Counted from the first letter of the stretch, positions 45,248 through 56,262 are shown. The stretch is 64,000 bases of DNA from Neptuniibacter victor (GCA_027943745.1 AP025763.1:3534001-3598000), one strand, 5' to 3'. A program made the numbers and translations. Notes: generated from the letters alone by a model not told the origin.

Positions 45248-46147
45248 ATGATCAATTATAAACACCTTCACTATTTTTGGATGGTTGCCAAAGAGGGAAG
45301 CATCGTTGCCGCAGCCGAACGACTCAGTGTCACTCCACATACAATAAGCGCTCAACTTGGGCTTCTTGATGATTATTTAGGTTGCTCTTTATTTACTAAG
45401 GTCGGTCGACAGCTGGAACTCACCGAAACAGGCCATATGGTACTTAGCTATGCGAGTGATATTTTTTCTTTGGGGGGAGAGCTGGAAGAGCGGGTACGAA
45501 ACTTAGATAAAGTACGTCCTCTTGTCTTTAAAGTAGGCGTGGTTGATGTCGTGCCCAAATCTATTGCTTATCACCTATTATCACCCGCTATTGACGATAT
45601 CAACAATGTACGCATGATCTGCCATGAAGGTGATATTAACGAACTCCTCGCTGAATTGGCGCTGCACCGTCTAGATTTGGTTATATCAGAATCCCCTATC
45701 CCCTCCGATGTGAGTATTAATGGCTATAGCCATAGTTTAGGACAGTGCGGCAGCAGCTTTATGGCTCATCCCGATGTAGCATCCAAGCTTGAAGGCACAT
45801 TCCCTCACAACCTTAATGGCGCCCCCATGCTGCTCCCCGGCGAAACAACCGTTGTACGTAGCCAACTTTTGCAATGGTTTAGCAAAAACCGCATTCATCC
45901 GAGAGTCGTGGGCGAGTTTGACGATAGCGCATTGATTAAAGCCTTCGCCAATGCGGGCAAAGGGATCATGGTCGTCCCTACTCCCATTAGAGATGATGTG
46001 TCACGTCAATTAGGTTTAATCCATCTAGGTGACACCCATGAGATTATTAATAATTTTTATGCCATCTCAATTGAGAGGAAGATCTCACATACCGCGGTGG
46101 AAAAAATAACGACCTCGGCCAGAGATTGGCTAGATGGATCCGCTTAA
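45248..46147 (+). CDS. nhaR: LysR-type transcriptional activator NhaR
   Basis: 299 aa. The N-terminus INYKHLHYFWMVAKEGSIVA and later blocks VGVVDVVPKSIAYHLL, LDLVISESPIPSDVS, GEFDDSALIKAFANAGKGI match E. coli NhaR along its length. NhaR senses Na+ and activates nhaA and stress or biofilm genes in E. coli. No antiporter is encoded nearby. The ribosome-binding site is weak and lies next to a large dyad that could be its operator. Confidence 0.92.
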   Translation: MINYKHLHYFWMVAKEGSIVAAAERLSVTPHTISAQLGLLDDYLGCSLFTKVGRQLELTETGHMVLSYASDIFSLGGELEERVRNLDKVRPLVFKVGVVDVVPKSIAYHLLSPAIDDINNVRMICHEGDINELLAELALHRLDLVISESPIPSDVSINGYSHSLGQCGSSFMAHPDVASKLEGTFPHNLNGAPMLLPGETTVVRSQLLQWFSKNRIHPRVVGEFDDSALIKAFANAGKGIMVVPTPIRDDVSRQLGLIHLGDTHEIINNFYAISIERKISHTAVEKITTSARDWLDGSA

Positions 46148-46149
46148 AC

Positions 46150-46179
46150 AAAAAAGCCGCCAAAAATGGCGGCCTTTTT
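46150..46179. terminator. Bidirectional terminator between nhaR and fba
   Basis: AAAAAGCCGCC-AAAAAT-GGCGGCCTTTTT dyad between convergent genes, with A/T runs on both sides. Confidence 0.9.
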
Positions 46180-46193
46180 AAGACACTATGCTA

Positions 46194-47258
46194 TTAAACG
46201 ATTTTAGGGTCCAAAGAACCTGTTTCGTATTGATCAGCCATATCTTCCAGAGAGATCGCTGTCATTTTAGATGCATTGCCTTCAGTACCGAACGCTTCAT
46301 AACGTGCGATACAGATATCGGTCATCGCTTCCATCGTTTTCTTCAGGTATTTACGCGGATCGAATTCAGCCGGATTTTCAGCTAGGAATTTACGGACCGC
46401 ACCCGTAGATGCCAAACGTAGATCAGTATCAATGTTCACTTTACGAACACCATACTTAATACCTTCTACAATCTGCTCAACTGGAACACCATAAGTTTCT
46501 GGGATTTCACCACCAAACTCATTGATCACTGCCAACCACTCTTGAGGAACGGAAGATGAACCATGCATGACCAAATGCGTACCTGGGATACGATCATGGA
46601 TCGCTTTAATACGATCTATCGCTAAAATATCATCGGTAGGCGGACGCGTGAACTTGTAAGCACCATGAGAAGTACCACAAGCAATCGCCAATGCATCTAC
46701 GCCTGTTTTCTTAACAAAATCAGCCGCTTCATCAGGATCAGTTAGCATCTGCTCTTGAGAAAGCGTACCTTCTGCACCAACACCGTCTTCTTCACCCGCC
46801 TGACCTGTTTCTAATGAACCAAGGCAACCCAGTTCACCTTCTACAGAAACACCACAGGCATGCGCCATTTCAACCGTGCGACGCGTAACGTCGACGTTGT
46901 ACTCATAACTTGAAGGGGTTTTACCGTCAGACATCAAAGAACCATCCATCATCACAGATGAAAAGCCCATAGCAATTGATCGCTGACAAATTGCTGGAGA
47001 TGTGCCGTGATCCTGATGCATACAAACAGGGATATGAGGGAATTCAGCAATCGCCGCTTCGATCATATGACGCAAGAAGTTAGAACCTGCATATTTACGA
47101 GCACCCGCTGATGCCTGAACAATCACTGGAGAATTAGTTTTATTTGCGGCTTCCATAATAGCACGCATCTGTTCCACGTTGTTCACATTGAAGGCTGGAA
47201 TGCCGTAGTTATATTCAGCAGCATGATCCAGCAGCTGACGCATGGAAATTAAAGCCAT
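46194..47258 (-). CDS. fba: Fructose-bisphosphate aldolase, class II
   Basis: Zn-dependent aldol cleavage/condensation of fructose 1,6-bisphosphate. 354 aa. It has zinc and substrate motifs [33 protein letters not shown], and [13 protein letters not shown], plus VMHGSSSVP. This is the Calvin-cycle-like (class IIB) subtype common in pseudomonads, not the E. coli FbaA subtype. Last gene of the tkt-epd-pgk-fba block. Confidence 0.97.
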   Translation of the reverse strand: MALISMRQLLDHAAEYNYGIPAFNVNNVEQMRAIMEAANKTNSPVIVQASAGARKYAGSNFLRHMIEAAIAEFPHIPVCMHQDHGTSPAICQRSIAMGFSSVMMDGSLMSDGKTPSSYEYNVDVTRRTVEMAHACGVSVEGELGCLGSLETGQAGEEDGVGAEGTLSQEQMLTDPDEAADFVKKTGVDALAIACGTSHGAYKFTRPPTDDILAIDRIKAIHDRIPGTHLVMHGSSSVPQEWLAVINEFGGEIPETYGVPVEQIVEGIKYGVRKVNIDTDLRLASTGAVRKFLAENPAEFDPRKYLKKTMEAMTDICIARYEAFGTEGNASKMTAISLEDMADQYETGSLDPKIV

Positions 47259-47344
47259 TTTGTCACCCTTAAAATAATCGTTAACTTTGCCTTACGGCAT
47301 GAGATGGGCGCAGTGTAGCACCCATCACCCATTAATCCTTAGAA

Positions 47345-48508
47345 TTATGAATTCTTCGCTTCTAATGCAGCGACAGCAGGTAAGACCTTACCTTCTACAA
47401 ATTCAAGAAACGCTCCACCACCTGTTGAGATGTAAGATACCTTATCAGCGATCTCGTACTTATCAACTGCAGCCAACGTATCTCCGCCACCCGCTATAGA
47501 GAAACCTTGGTTATCTGCAATAGCAAGAGACAGTGTTTTAGTACCTTCACCAAACTGATCAAATTCAAAAACGCCAACAGGGCCATTCCAAATGATAGTG
47601 CCTGCATCTTTTAACAGCGTCGCAAGCTGCTGTGCAGATTGAGGGCCTATATCCAAAATCATGTCATCTTCAGCGACGTCATCAACCAACTTAATGGTAG
47701 CTTCTGCCGTTTCAGCAAACTCAGTCGCAACAACGACATCAACAGGTAATGGAATAGTCGCCTTCTCCATTAATGCTTGAGCAACAGGAATCAGGTCATG
47801 CTCACACAAAGACTTACCTACAGGCTTACCCGCAGCTGCTAAGAATGTATTAGCAATACCGCCACCCACAATAAGCTGATCAACACTATCAGACAGCGCA
47901 GTCAGTACTTCCAATTTTGTGGATACTTTAGAACCTCCCACGATTGCTGCCAATGGACGCGCAGGTTTATCAAGTGCTTTACCCAACGCATCAAGTTCAC
48001 CCGCTAAAAGCGGACCTGCACATGCAACAGGTGCAAATTTAGCCACGCCATGAGTAGACGCTTGAGCACGATGGGCCGTGCCGAATGCATCCATGACGTA
48101 TACATCACAAAGTGCAGCCATCTGTTTAGACAGCGCTTCATTGTCTTTTTTCTCGCCTACATTGAAACGTACGTTTTCAAGTAAGACCAATTCGCGTTCG
48201 GCAAGATCAAAACCGCCATCTAACCAATCTTTAATCAGTGGGACATCGCGATCCAATAGTTTCCCAAGATGATTTGCAACCGGCTTTAGAGAGAACTCTT
48301 CGTTGTACTCACCTTCCGTTGGCCGACCCAGGTGAGACATGATCATCACCTTAGCTCCTGCTTCTAGTGCCAGTTTAATAGTTGGTAACGATGCGCGGAT
48401 ACGTGCATCTGATGTTACTTCACCATTTTTCACAGGTACATTTAGGTCTTCTCGGATCAATACGCGTTTACCGCTAAGATCCAGTTCACTCATTTTCAGT
48501 ACGCTCAT
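47345..48508 (-). CDS. pgk: Phosphoglycerate kinase
   Basis: Transfers phosphate between 1,3-bisphosphoglycerate and ADP. 387 aa. N-terminal substrate loops [20 protein letters not shown] and [20 protein letters not shown], and nucleotide-domain motif [13 protein letters not shown] keep the ATG at 48506-48508 (AGGG upstream). The ATG five codons later is an alternative. It sits between epd and fba. Confidence 0.98.
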   Translation of the reverse strand: MSVLKMSELDLSGKRVLIREDLNVPVKNGEVTSDARIRASLPTIKLALEAGAKVMIMSHLGRPTEGEYNEEFSLKPVANHLGKLLDRDVPLIKDWLDGGFDLAERELVLLENVRFNVGEKKDNEALSKQMAALCDVYVMDAFGTAHRAQASTHGVAKFAPVACAGPLLAGELDALGKALDKPARPLAAIVGGSKVSTKLEVLTALSDSVDQLIVGGGIANTFLAAAGKPVGKSLCEHDLIPVAQALMEKATIPLPVDVVVATEFAETAEATIKLVDDVAEDDMILDIGPQSAQQLATLLKDAGTIIWNGPVGVFEFDQFGEGTKTLSLAIADNQGFSIAGGGDTLAAVDKYEIADKVSYISTGGGAFLEFVEGKVLPAVAALEAKNS

Positions 48509-48562
48509 TGACGTGCCCTACTTATGTTTAAAAATTAAAATTTGAAAATTATTTGCTTAAAA

Positions 48563-49603
48563 CTAACCGTCAGCATGACCAGATTGAGCTTGTGCTAACC
48601 AATATTGCGCGACATCTAGCATTCGATTTGCAAAGCCCCACTCGTTATCAAACCAACAAGCAACTTTTATCAAACGCCCTTCAGATACTCTTGTCTGCGT
48701 ACCATCAACAATGGCCGAGCGGCTGTCCCGATTAAAGTCTACCGAAGCATGTGGTTCCTCGGTATAACCTAATAGTCCCTTTAAAGAGCCATTAAGAGAT
48801 GCATTCTTGAGAATCCGATTTACTTCCGTAACAGACGTTTCAGTATCTACATTTATGGATAGATCCATCATAGAAACATTGATTGTCGGAACACGTACAT
48901 GCATGCATTGAAACTTGCCTGCTAAGTGAGGCAGCAAACGGTCGATACCTTTATCTAAACCTGTATCCACAGGCACGATAGAATGCATTGCGCTTCGTGT
49001 TAGGCGCAGATCTGTCTGATGATAACTATCGATCACCGGCTGATCATTCATCGCAGAATGGATCGTGGTTGTTACACCGTTTTTAATGCCTAAAGACTTA
49101 TCTAAAAGGTCTAGAACAGGAATAATACAGTTGGTTGTACAGGACGCCGCAGAAACAACAGAATGGTGCGCTTTCAGCAGCGTTTCATTTAAGCCAAAAA
49201 CAATCGTGGCATCAACATCTGCGGTTGCTGGTTGAGAAAAAAGCAATCGCTTCGCACCGGACTGAATATGCTGATCGGCTAAAGAACGAGACTTAAAAGA
49301 ACCTGAACACTCAAACAAAAGGTCGATATTCAGATCAGCCCAAGGCAGATCGTTCGCTTCAGATCTATTTAATACCTGAATCTCATCATCATTTATTATG
49401 AGATTCTGTCCATCGTGTTCAACGGAAACAGGGAAGCGCCCGTGAGTAGTGTCGTAGCGGGTTAAATATGTAACCGTTTCAAGATCAGATAACTCATTGA
49501 TCGCAACAACCTTAAAAAGGTTGTCTAAACCATTATCATAAATTGCACGCAATACACATTGACCGATTCGACCGTAGCCATTAATAGCAACGCGATAACT
49601 CAA
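48563..49603 (-). CDS. epd: D-erythrose-4-phosphate dehydrogenase
   Basis: GapA-family dehydrogenase oxidising erythrose 4-phosphate to 4-phosphoerythronate for pyridoxal phosphate synthesis. 346 aa. NAD-binding VAINGYGRIGQCVLRAIYD and active-site SAASCTTNCIIPVLDLLDK are present. Assignment to Epd rather than Gap rests on the Epd-type sequence (YLTRYDTTHGRF, GYTEEPHASVDFN) and the pgk/tkt neighbourhood. The start is TTG at 49601-49603 behind GGGTG. A dual-function GAPDH is possible. Confidence 0.9.
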   Translation of the reverse strand: MSYRVAINGYGRIGQCVLRAIYDNGLDNLFKVVAINELSDLETVTYLTRYDTTHGRFPVSVEHDGQNLIINDDEIQVLNRSEANDLPWADLNIDLLFECSGSFKSRSLADQHIQSGAKRLLFSQPATADVDATIVFGLNETLLKAHHSVVSAASCTTNCIIPVLDLLDKSLGIKNGVTTTIHSAMNDQPVIDSYHQTDLRLTRSAMHSIVPVDTGLDKGIDRLLPHLAGKFQCMHVRVPTINVSMMDLSINVDTETSVTEVNRILKNASLNGSLKGLLGYTEEPHASVDFNRDSRSAIVDGTQTRVSEGRLIKVACWFDNEWGFANRMLDVAQYWLAQAQSGHADG

Positions 49604-49639
49604 TCCAACACCCTATCCATTATATTTTGAGCTCAAAGC

Positions 49640-49666
49640 AAAAAGGCCCAGCGTTAACTGGGCCTT
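49640..49666 (-). terminator. Terminator of tkt
   Basis: AAGGCCCAG-TTAACG-CTGGGCC followed by TTTTTGC on the minus strand, 14 bases past the tkt stop. epd-pgk-fba therefore need read-through or their own promoter. Confidence 0.85.
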
Positions 49667-49679
49667 ATAATCAACCGTC

Positions 49680-51674
49680 TTACAGAACAGACTTAACCGT
49701 ATCGACAACATTCTCAGTCGTGAAACCGAAATGTTTAAATAGATCTCCTGCTGGTGCCGATTCTCCGAAAGTACGCATACCGACAATCGCACCATTCAAA
49801 CCAACATATTTGTACCAAAAATCAGCTTGTAAAGCTTCCACTGCAACTCGTGCAGTTACGGCTGCAGGCAGAACCGATTCACGGTATTCAGCTGTTTGCT
49901 TATCAAAAAGTCCCGTTTCAGGCATAGATACAACACGCACTTTAGTGCCTTCAGAAGAAAGTACTTCAGCAGCATCCATCGCTAGACCTACTTCAGAACC
50001 CGTAGCAATCAGAATGGCATCTGGCTGGCCGTCAGTATCTCGAAGGATATAACCACCTTTTGCAATATTAGCTAGCTGATCTGCATCTCGCTGCTGATGA
50101 GGCAAGCCTTGACGAGAGAAGACCATCGCCGTTGGTCCATCAGCGCGTTCCAATGCTGCTTTCCAAGCAACGGCTGATTCAACGGCATCACATGGACGCC
50201 AGCAACTCATATTTGGCGTATGACGTAAGTTAGAAACTTGTTCTACCGGCTGATGTGTCGGGCCATCTTCACCGAGACCAATAGAATCATGGGTATACAC
50301 ATGAATCGCACGCTGCTTCATTAAAGCGGCCATGCGTAGTGCATTACGCGCATATTCCATAAATACTAGGAATGTTGCACCGTAAGGAATGAAACCACCA
50401 TGAAGGGCAATACCATTCATAATGGCAGACATACCAAATTCACGCACACCGTAGAAAAGGTAGTTACCAGAAGCATCTTCTGCAGTCACGCCTTTACAAT
50501 CAGACCATAACGTCAAGTTGGAGCCCGCAAGGTCTGCAGAACCACCTAGCAGTTCAGGAAGCAGTGGACCATATGCATTCAATGAATTTTGTGACGCTTT
50601 ACGAGAAGCGATTGTTTCGCCCTTTTCGTTGATTTCATTAATCCAAGCATCGGCTTTTTCAGAGAAATCTGCAGGTAACTCACCAGAGATACGGCGTAAA
50701 AGCTCAGCCGCTTCTTCAGGGAATTCAGCACGGTAAGCAGCAAAACGATCGTTCCATTCATTTTCAGCATGAACACCCGCTTCTTTAGCATCCCAATCAG
50801 ATGCAATCTCTTCAGGAATTTCAAAAGCAGGATGAGTCCAGCCTAAACGCTCACGCGTCAATGCGATCTCATCATCACCGAGTGGAGCACCATGGCAATC
50901 TTCTTTGCCTTCTTTATTTGGAGAACCGAAGCCAATCACTGTCTTACAGCAAATAAGCGTAGGTTGATCTGTATTTTCCTGTGCCTGTGTAATCGCTGCA
51001 CGAATCTGATCAGCATCGTGACCATCAACCGCTGGAATAACCTGCCAGCCGTATGACTCAAAACGTTTAACGTTATCGTCGGTATACCAACCTTCAACTT
51101 CACCGTCGATAGAAATGCCGTTGTCATCCCAAAATGCGATCAACTTACCCAGACCTAATGTGCCGGCTAAAGAACATGCTTCATGGGAGATACCTTCCAT
51201 CAAACAACCATCGCCCATAAAGACATAAGTATTATGGTCAACGATGTTATGACCTTCACGGTTAAACTGCGCTGCTAACGTTTTTTCAGCAATCGCAAAA
51301 CCTACCGCATTGGTAATACCTTGACCCAGAGGGCCCGTCGTTGTTTCAACGCCTGGGCAGTAGCCATATTCTGGATGGCCCGCAGTTTTAGAGTGTAACT
51401 GACGGAAACTTTTTAGATCTTCAATAGAAACATCATAACCAGTCAAATGAAGTAGGCTATAGATCAACATAGAGCCATGTCCGTTAGACAGGATAAAACG
51501 GTCACGATCAAACCATTGAGGGTTAGAAGGGTTATGTGTCATGAAATCGTTCCATAACACTTCGGCGATATCCGCCATACCCATAGGGGCACCCGGGTGA
51601 CCAGATTTTGCTTTCTGTACGGCATCCATGCTCAGCGCGCGAATCGCGTTGGCAAGTTCTCTACGAGAAGACAT
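49680..51674 (-). CDS. tkt: Transketolase
   Basis: Thiamine-diphosphate enzyme of the pentose phosphate pathway. 664 aa. The start [20 protein letters not shown], the ThDP motif [20 protein letters not shown] with [14 protein letters not shown], and the pyrimidine-domain block [20 protein letters not shown] are diagnostic. The ATG has AGGAGC upstream. It is divergent from metK, as in many pseudomonad-like genomes. With epd it connects erythrose 4-phosphate to vitamin B6 synthesis. Confidence 0.98.
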   Translation of the reverse strand: MSSRRELANAIRALSMDAVQKAKSGHPGAPMGMADIAEVLWNDFMTHNPSNPQWFDRDRFILSNGHGSMLIYSLLHLTGYDVSIEDLKSFRQLHSKTAGHPEYGYCPGVETTTGPLGQGITNAVGFAIAEKTLAAQFNREGHNIVDHNTYVFMGDGCLMEGISHEACSLAGTLGLGKLIAFWDDNGISIDGEVEGWYTDDNVKRFESYGWQVIPAVDGHDADQIRAAITQAQENTDQPTLICCKTVIGFGSPNKEGKEDCHGAPLGDDEIALTRERLGWTHPAFEIPEEIASDWDAKEAGVHAENEWNDRFAAYRAEFPEEAAELLRRISGELPADFSEKADAWINEINEKGETIASRKASQNSLNAYGPLLPELLGGSADLAGSNLTLWSDCKGVTAEDASGNYLFYGVREFGMSAIMNGIALHGGFIPYGATFLVFMEYARNALRMAALMKQRAIHVYTHDSIGLGEDGPTHQPVEQVSNLRHTPNMSCWRPCDAVESAVAWKAALERADGPTAMVFSRQGLPHQQRDADQLANIAKGGYILRDTDGQPDAILIATGSEVGLAMDAAEVLSSEGTKVRVVSMPETGLFDKQTAEYRESVLPAAVTARVAVEALQADFWYKYVGLNGAIVGMRTFGESAPAGDLFKHFGFTTENVVDTVKSVL

Positions 51675-51990
51675 TAACTAAGCTCCTGGGCAGATGGCCC
51701 AAATTGAAGATTCAGGAAAATTTGCGCGCAATTTTCTCGCAGATAGCGGCTCGCATCAAATAAGAATTACCATTTATGGCTAAAAATGAGTGATTTTCAT
51801 GCAAAAAGCTAAAATTCTCATCATTCTTGGTCGGTATTGATATGCATTTAACTAAAGTCACGAGTAGAATACTGCCTTAATTTTTTAAGATTGCTCATCC
51901 CTGCTAAACTTTCACCGATCTTTTGCACGTGAAAACTAGTGTCAATACGAGCATAACCAGATCATTTGTTCACAATAAGGTATGAAAACC
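51675..51990. other. Divergent tkt-metK control region
   Basis: 316 bases. On the tkt side are a GGGC-CATCT-GCCC hairpin next to the ribosome-binding site and a near-palindrome GAAAATTTGCGCGCAATTTTC (51716-51736). On the metK side TTTCAC-N13-GTGAAA (51910-51934) forms a spaced dyad. I see no SAM-riboswitch core and no MetJ-type AGACGTCT boxes. Promoters could not be fixed with confidence. Confidence 0.45.
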
Positions 51991-53181
51991 ATGAGCGAAT
52001 ACAGCTTATTTACTTCAGAGTCCGTTTCCGAAGGTCACCCGGACAAAATTGCAGACCAAATATCCGACGCAGTACTTGATGCGATTATTGCTGAAGACAA
52101 GTACGCTCGTGTGGCTTGTGAAACTATGGTTAAAACGGGTGTTGCGGTTGTATCCGGCGAAATAAGCACATCGGCATGGGTTGATCTGGAAGATCTGGTT
52201 CGTAAAGTCATCAACGATATAGGCTACACCTCCTCAGACGTCGGTTACGATGGCGATACCTGCGGCGTTATAAATATCATAGGTAAGCAATCAATCGATA
52301 TTGCTCAAGGTGTAGATCGTTCTAAACCTGAAGATCAGGGTGCAGGTGACCAAGGGTTGATGTTTGGCTATGCATCAAACGAAACTGACGTCTTAATGCC
52401 TGCGCCTATCACCTATGCTCACCGTTTAGTTGAACGCCAAGCAGAAGCACGCAAATCAGGCCTGTTACCTTGGTTGCGTCCAGATGCAAAATCACAGTTA
52501 ACGTTCCGCTACGAAAATGGCAAACCTGTAGCCGTTGATGCACTTGTATTATCCACGCAGCACAATCCTGAAGTATCCCAAGCAGACCTTCGCGAAGCTG
52601 TTATGGAACTAATTGTTAAACACGTTATCCCTGCAGAGTGGATCACGAAAGAGACTAAATTCCATATTAACCCAACGGGCAACTTTGTTATCGGTGGTCC
52701 TGTAGGCGATTGCGGTCTAACGGGCCGTAAGATCATTGTCGATACCTACGGCGGTATGGCACGTCACGGTGGTGGCGCATTCTCAGGTAAAGACCCCTCT
52801 AAAGTTGACCGTTCTGCAGCCTATGCAGGCCGCTATGTTGCCAAAAACATTGTAGCTGCAGGCCTAGCCGATCGTTGTGAGATCCAAATCTCTTATGCGA
52901 TAGGCGTTGCGCAACCAACATCAGTCTCGATTAATACCTTCGGCACCGGCAAAATCTCTGATGAGAAAATTATACAACTGATCAATGAACACTTTGATCT
53001 ACGCCCCTATGCAATTACCACAATGCTTGATCTACTGCATCCGATGTATCAAGCCACTGCAGCCTACGGTCACTTCGGGCGCAACCCATTCGAAATGGAG
53101 TATAAAGGAGAAACATTTACTGCATTTACATGGGAGCGCACAGATAAAGCCGACGCCTTACGCGCCTCCGCCGGCCTATAA
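51991..53181 (+). CDS. metK: S-adenosylmethionine synthetase
   Basis: Makes S-adenosylmethionine from methionine and ATP. 396 aa. Motifs [29 protein letters not shown], and the glycine-rich [20 protein letters not shown] loop are present. The frame starts at 51982, but the ATG at 51991 gives the normal N-terminus [14 protein letters not shown] with AAGG about ten bases before it. Followed by a very strong terminator. Confidence 0.98.
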   Translation: MSEYSLFTSESVSEGHPDKIADQISDAVLDAIIAEDKYARVACETMVKTGVAVVSGEISTSAWVDLEDLVRKVINDIGYTSSDVGYDGDTCGVINIIGKQSIDIAQGVDRSKPEDQGAGDQGLMFGYASNETDVLMPAPITYAHRLVERQAEARKSGLLPWLRPDAKSQLTFRYENGKPVAVDALVLSTQHNPEVSQADLREAVMELIVKHVIPAEWITKETKFHINPTGNFVIGGPVGDCGLTGRKIIVDTYGGMARHGGGAFSGKDPSKVDRSAAYAGRYVAKNIVAAGLADRCEIQISYAIGVAQPTSVSINTFGTGKISDEKIIQLINEHFDLRPYAITTMLDLLHPMYQATAAYGHFGRNPFEMEYKGETFTAFTWERTDKADALRASAGL

Positions 53182-53193
53182 CTACAAGAAATT

Positions 53194-53229
53194 GCAATAA
53201 AAAAGCACCTTAGGGTGCTTTTTTATTGC
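53194..53229. terminator. Terminator of metK
   Basis: Perfect 16-bp dyad GCAATAAAAAAGCACC/GGTGCTTTTTTATTGC with a 4-base loop, ending in a T-run on the plus strand. Confidence 0.92.
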
Positions 53230-53275
53230 CACAAATAATTTCTATGACAATAATAAGTTATCTATTTTTCACCAG

Positions 53276-55411
53276 TTGCATGTAATGCTATTAAGCAGTT
53301 TTACGATTCGACAGAAGCTTATTGGTCTCGTCATTATCCTTACCTTAGGAATAATCACGACATCATGCTTGGCATTCTATTTCTCTTATCAAGATACCCT
53401 CACCGGTAAAAAAGAGCAGATACGTAATGTAATACAGGCATCTTCTAGCCAGATCGTTTTTTTGAATCGACAAAACAACGCTGGAACAATTACGGCAGGT
53501 GACTGGGAACAACGAATTCATGATCTGATTTATAATACCCAATATGGAAAAGACGGGTATATCTATCTAATGGCAAAAGAAACACAGGTATACCTTCACC
53601 CCAAACGCCCCGACTTAGAAGGTAAATTTCTAGAAGATATTGAAGATCTTCCAGCCTCAAAATTGATGATCGATGGTTTCAAACGTATTCCTCATATCCA
53701 AGGTAGCGCTCAATTTTGGAAATTCTATTGGCCTAAACCGAGCGGCGGCCCCGCCATCGCAAAATTGACCTATGCTCAGCAGGTACCCGACAGCGATTTC
53801 ATTCTTGGTACTGGCATATATTTAGATGATCTAACCCCTCTCTATATCAAACGAGGCTTAAGTTATTTTTCGATCACACTAGCCGTTTTATTTGCCGCCA
53901 TCGCAACAGCATTATTGATCGCAAAAAACATCGTTAATCCGATCATCAATCTTTCAAGTCAAATGAGAAACTTATCCGATGGCGATATAGACCAGACAAT
54001 AAAGTACACCGAGCACCGTGATGAGATCGGTCAGATGGCAAATGCGCTCGCTTGCTTTAGAGAACACTTAATCGAAAACAAACGCCTAAGATATATGCAT
54101 GAGCATGTTCAATTTTTAGAGAATTTCGACCCCGTTACTCGCCTTTATAATCGACGCGCAATGGGTGAATCATTAGAGCGAGAAATCGTCCGAAACTTTG
54201 AAAGCCAGGACAGCATTTATTTTCTGTTTATACGTCTAGATCTTTTGAGAAATCTAACCATTGAACTAGGTGATGATCAACGTGACCATATTCTTGTCGA
54301 AACCGCCAATAGGTTACGGCAACTGCTTTCGATCAATCACCGTTTAGCGCGGCTATCCGAAGGCTGTTTTGGTCTAATGCTCATTAATAAACCAGAAGAC
54401 ACTGATTTAGAAGCGCTTATCACATCCGTGCTAAATACAATCGAAAAACCGATTAAGCTAGAACAACTACATATACAAATAGCTGCGCGCATAGGTGTCA
54501 CTCAATTCCCAGAAGATGGGGACCAGCAGTTTGAACTCATTGGAAGAGCAGAAATCGCCGCAAAAACTGCACGAAAAAAAGAACAAGGCTGGATGTATTT
54601 CAGTCAATTGCGCGAACAACAGGTCGAACAAAAAATGGAACTCTGGCAAGACCTTTCGAGCGCCATGGAAAACGATCAATTTTATCTCGTATTTCAGCCT
54701 TTATTTGATTTACAAAGTAACACACCTAAATCAGCTGAAACCCTACTACGCTGGGACCACCCGAAACATGGCCCCATATCACCGGCTGTTTTTGTCCCCC
54801 TAGCGGAACAAAGCGGTTTAATATCCCGGCTTGATCACTGGGTGCTTAATGCCGTTGCAAAACAATGCCGTCAATGGATAGACAAAGATATAACATTCCC
54901 ACGTATTGCCATAAATTTATCGGGCATTAGCTTTTTACGGAGTGATTTCGAAACCAAACTGCAAGAAATATTTGATACCTATACCGTCCCACTAAGCAAT
55001 ATTGAACTTGAGCTAACGGAAGGCGTCCTTATAGAGGACCTAGCGCGTATTCAAGACAAGTTAAAACGTGTCAGGGAAACAGGTATCCGTATATCTATTG
55101 ACGACTTTGGCACAGGATATTCATCATTAAGCCGAATTAAAAACCTACCTGTAGATCACCTAAAAATTGATAAATCCTTTATTGATGACCTTGATGTAAA
55201 CAATCAAGATCTCAAAATTGTTCAAGCCATAATATTAATGGCTCAAGGCCTTCAATTAAAAGTCGTCGCCGAAGGTGTGGAAACAGAGCGCCAACTCTCT
55301 ATTTTACGTGAAGAGAAATGCGATATAGTTCAAGGCTACCTTCTCAGCCGTCCACTATCTGTTAGCGATTACGAAGCGCTATTAGATGAAGATCTAATTA
55401 TTGAAGGTTAA
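53276..55411 (+). CDS. Cache-HAMP-GGDEF-EAL protein, probable c-di-GMP phosphodiesterase
   Basis: 711 aa inner-membrane signalling protein. Span 1 (about residues 12-34), periplasmic single Cache domain (about 40-190; YGKDGYIYLMAKETQVYLHP), span 2 (about 196-216), HAMP (about 215-270), GGDEF (about 280-440) and EAL (about 450-705). The GGDEF signature is replaced by RLSEGCFGLML, so cyclase activity is unlikely. The EAL domain keeps catalytic features: AETLLRW, AINLSG, ELTEG, DDFGTGYSS, LKIDKSF, VAEGVET and QGYLLSRP. The Cache ligand is unknown. Own terminator downstream. Confidence 0.93.
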   Translation: MHVMLLSSFTIRQKLIGLVIILTLGIITTSCLAFYFSYQDTLTGKKEQIRNVIQASSSQIVFLNRQNNAGTITAGDWEQRIHDLIYNTQYGKDGYIYLMAKETQVYLHPKRPDLEGKFLEDIEDLPASKLMIDGFKRIPHIQGSAQFWKFYWPKPSGGPAIAKLTYAQQVPDSDFILGTGIYLDDLTPLYIKRGLSYFSITLAVLFAAIATALLIAKNIVNPIINLSSQMRNLSDGDIDQTIKYTEHRDEIGQMANALACFREHLIENKRLRYMHEHVQFLENFDPVTRLYNRRAMGESLEREIVRNFESQDSIYFLFIRLDLLRNLTIELGDDQRDHILVETANRLRQLLSINHRLARLSEGCFGLMLINKPEDTDLEALITSVLNTIEKPIKLEQLHIQIAARIGVTQFPEDGDQQFELIGRAEIAAKTARKKEQGWMYFSQLREQQVEQKMELWQDLSSAMENDQFYLVFQPLFDLQSNTPKSAETLLRWDHPKHGPISPAVFVPLAEQSGLISRLDHWVLNAVAKQCRQWIDKDITFPRIAINLSGISFLRSDFETKLQEIFDTYTVPLSNIELELTEGVLIEDLARIQDKLKRVRETGIRISIDDFGTGYSSLSRIKNLPVDHLKIDKSFIDDLDVNNQDLKIVQAIILMAQGLQLKVVAEGVETERQLSILREEKCDIVQGYLLSRPLSVSDYEALLDEDLIIEG

Positions 55412-55427
55412 TCAATACAAAATTGCG

Positions 55428-55451
55428 GGCCGTACTAGTACGGTTCTTTTT
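55428..55451 (+). terminator. Terminator after the EAL protein gene
   Basis: CCGTAC-TA-GTACGG followed by TTCTTTTT on the plus strand. Confidence 0.75.
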
Positions 55452-55482
55452 AAAAGACCACTAGACGAATACAATACTGTTC

Positions 55483-56211
55483 ATGCGTATCCCTAGATTT
55501 TACGAATCCCAATCCCTACAACTCAACCAAGAAATTGATTTGAGTGACGATGTTGTACAACATATATCACGCGCGTTAAGAATGCGCCCTAAAGAGCATG
55601 TTATTCTTTTTAACGGAGGAGAGGTTGAATATACAGCAGAGCTCCTAGCCGTTGAAAAGCGCACAGTCAGGGCCCGTTTGATTGAAGCAATATCAAGTAA
55701 AACAGAAAGCCCTCTGCAGGTTTCCATAGGTCAAACATTGTCCCGTGGAGAGCGGATGGATTTTGCAGTACAAAAAAGTACAGAGATGGGCGTGCAAACA
55801 ATAACCCCCCTGTTTTCAGAACGCTGTGAAGTCAAACTCCCTAAAGAGCGTCAAGAAAAGCGCATCAAACACTGGCAACAGATTGCTATTAGTGCCTGCG
55901 AACAATGCGGGCGCATATCACCTCCAAATATACAAACGCCATCCCAACTTGAAAAGTGGTTAGCGGAACAAACGGCTGATCTGAAATTAGTATTGCACCA
56001 TCACAGTGAGCAACCGCTCCAAGAGATGTCGCCACCCTCCTCTGTCGCGCTATTAATCGGACCAGAAGGTGGATTAACAGAAACAGAAGTTGAACTTGCT
56101 ATAAGCTATGGTTTCAAACCTCTCACCTTAGGCCCTAGAGTAATGAGAACGGAGACTGCGCCGATCGCCGCGCTAACTTTACTCAATTACCTTTGGGGCG
56201 ATTTAAGTTAA
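55483..56211 (+). CDS. rsmE: 16S rRNA (uracil(1498)-N3)-methyltransferase
   Basis: SPOUT-class enzyme methylating U1498 in the decoding region of 16S rRNA. 242 aa. Conserved SQTLSRGERMDFAVQKSTEM-like block (GQTLSRGERMDFAVQKSTEM), LIGPEGGLTETEVELA, and LGPRVMRTETAPIAAL, which forms the knotted SAM site. It lies 51 bases before gshB, and rsmE-gshB is a common gene pair. Confidence 0.97.
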   Translation: MRIPRFYESQSLQLNQEIDLSDDVVQHISRALRMRPKEHVILFNGGEVEYTAELLAVEKRTVRARLIEAISSKTESPLQVSIGQTLSRGERMDFAVQKSTEMGVQTITPLFSERCEVKLPKERQEKRIKHWQQIAISACEQCGRISPPNIQTPSQLEKWLAEQTADLKLVLHHHSEQPLQEMSPPSSVALLIGPEGGLTETEVELAISYGFKPLTLGPRVMRTETAPIAALTLLNYLWGDLS

Positions 56212-56262
56212 TTATATTAATACGCGCCTCTTTAAATGCAGGCTATCGAACAGGAAATACAA

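Noticed and set aside
51675-51990. SAM riboswitch before metK
   Set aside because: No SAM-I, SAM-II or SAM/SAH core could be recognised in the region. Only a spaced dyad and simple palindromes are present.
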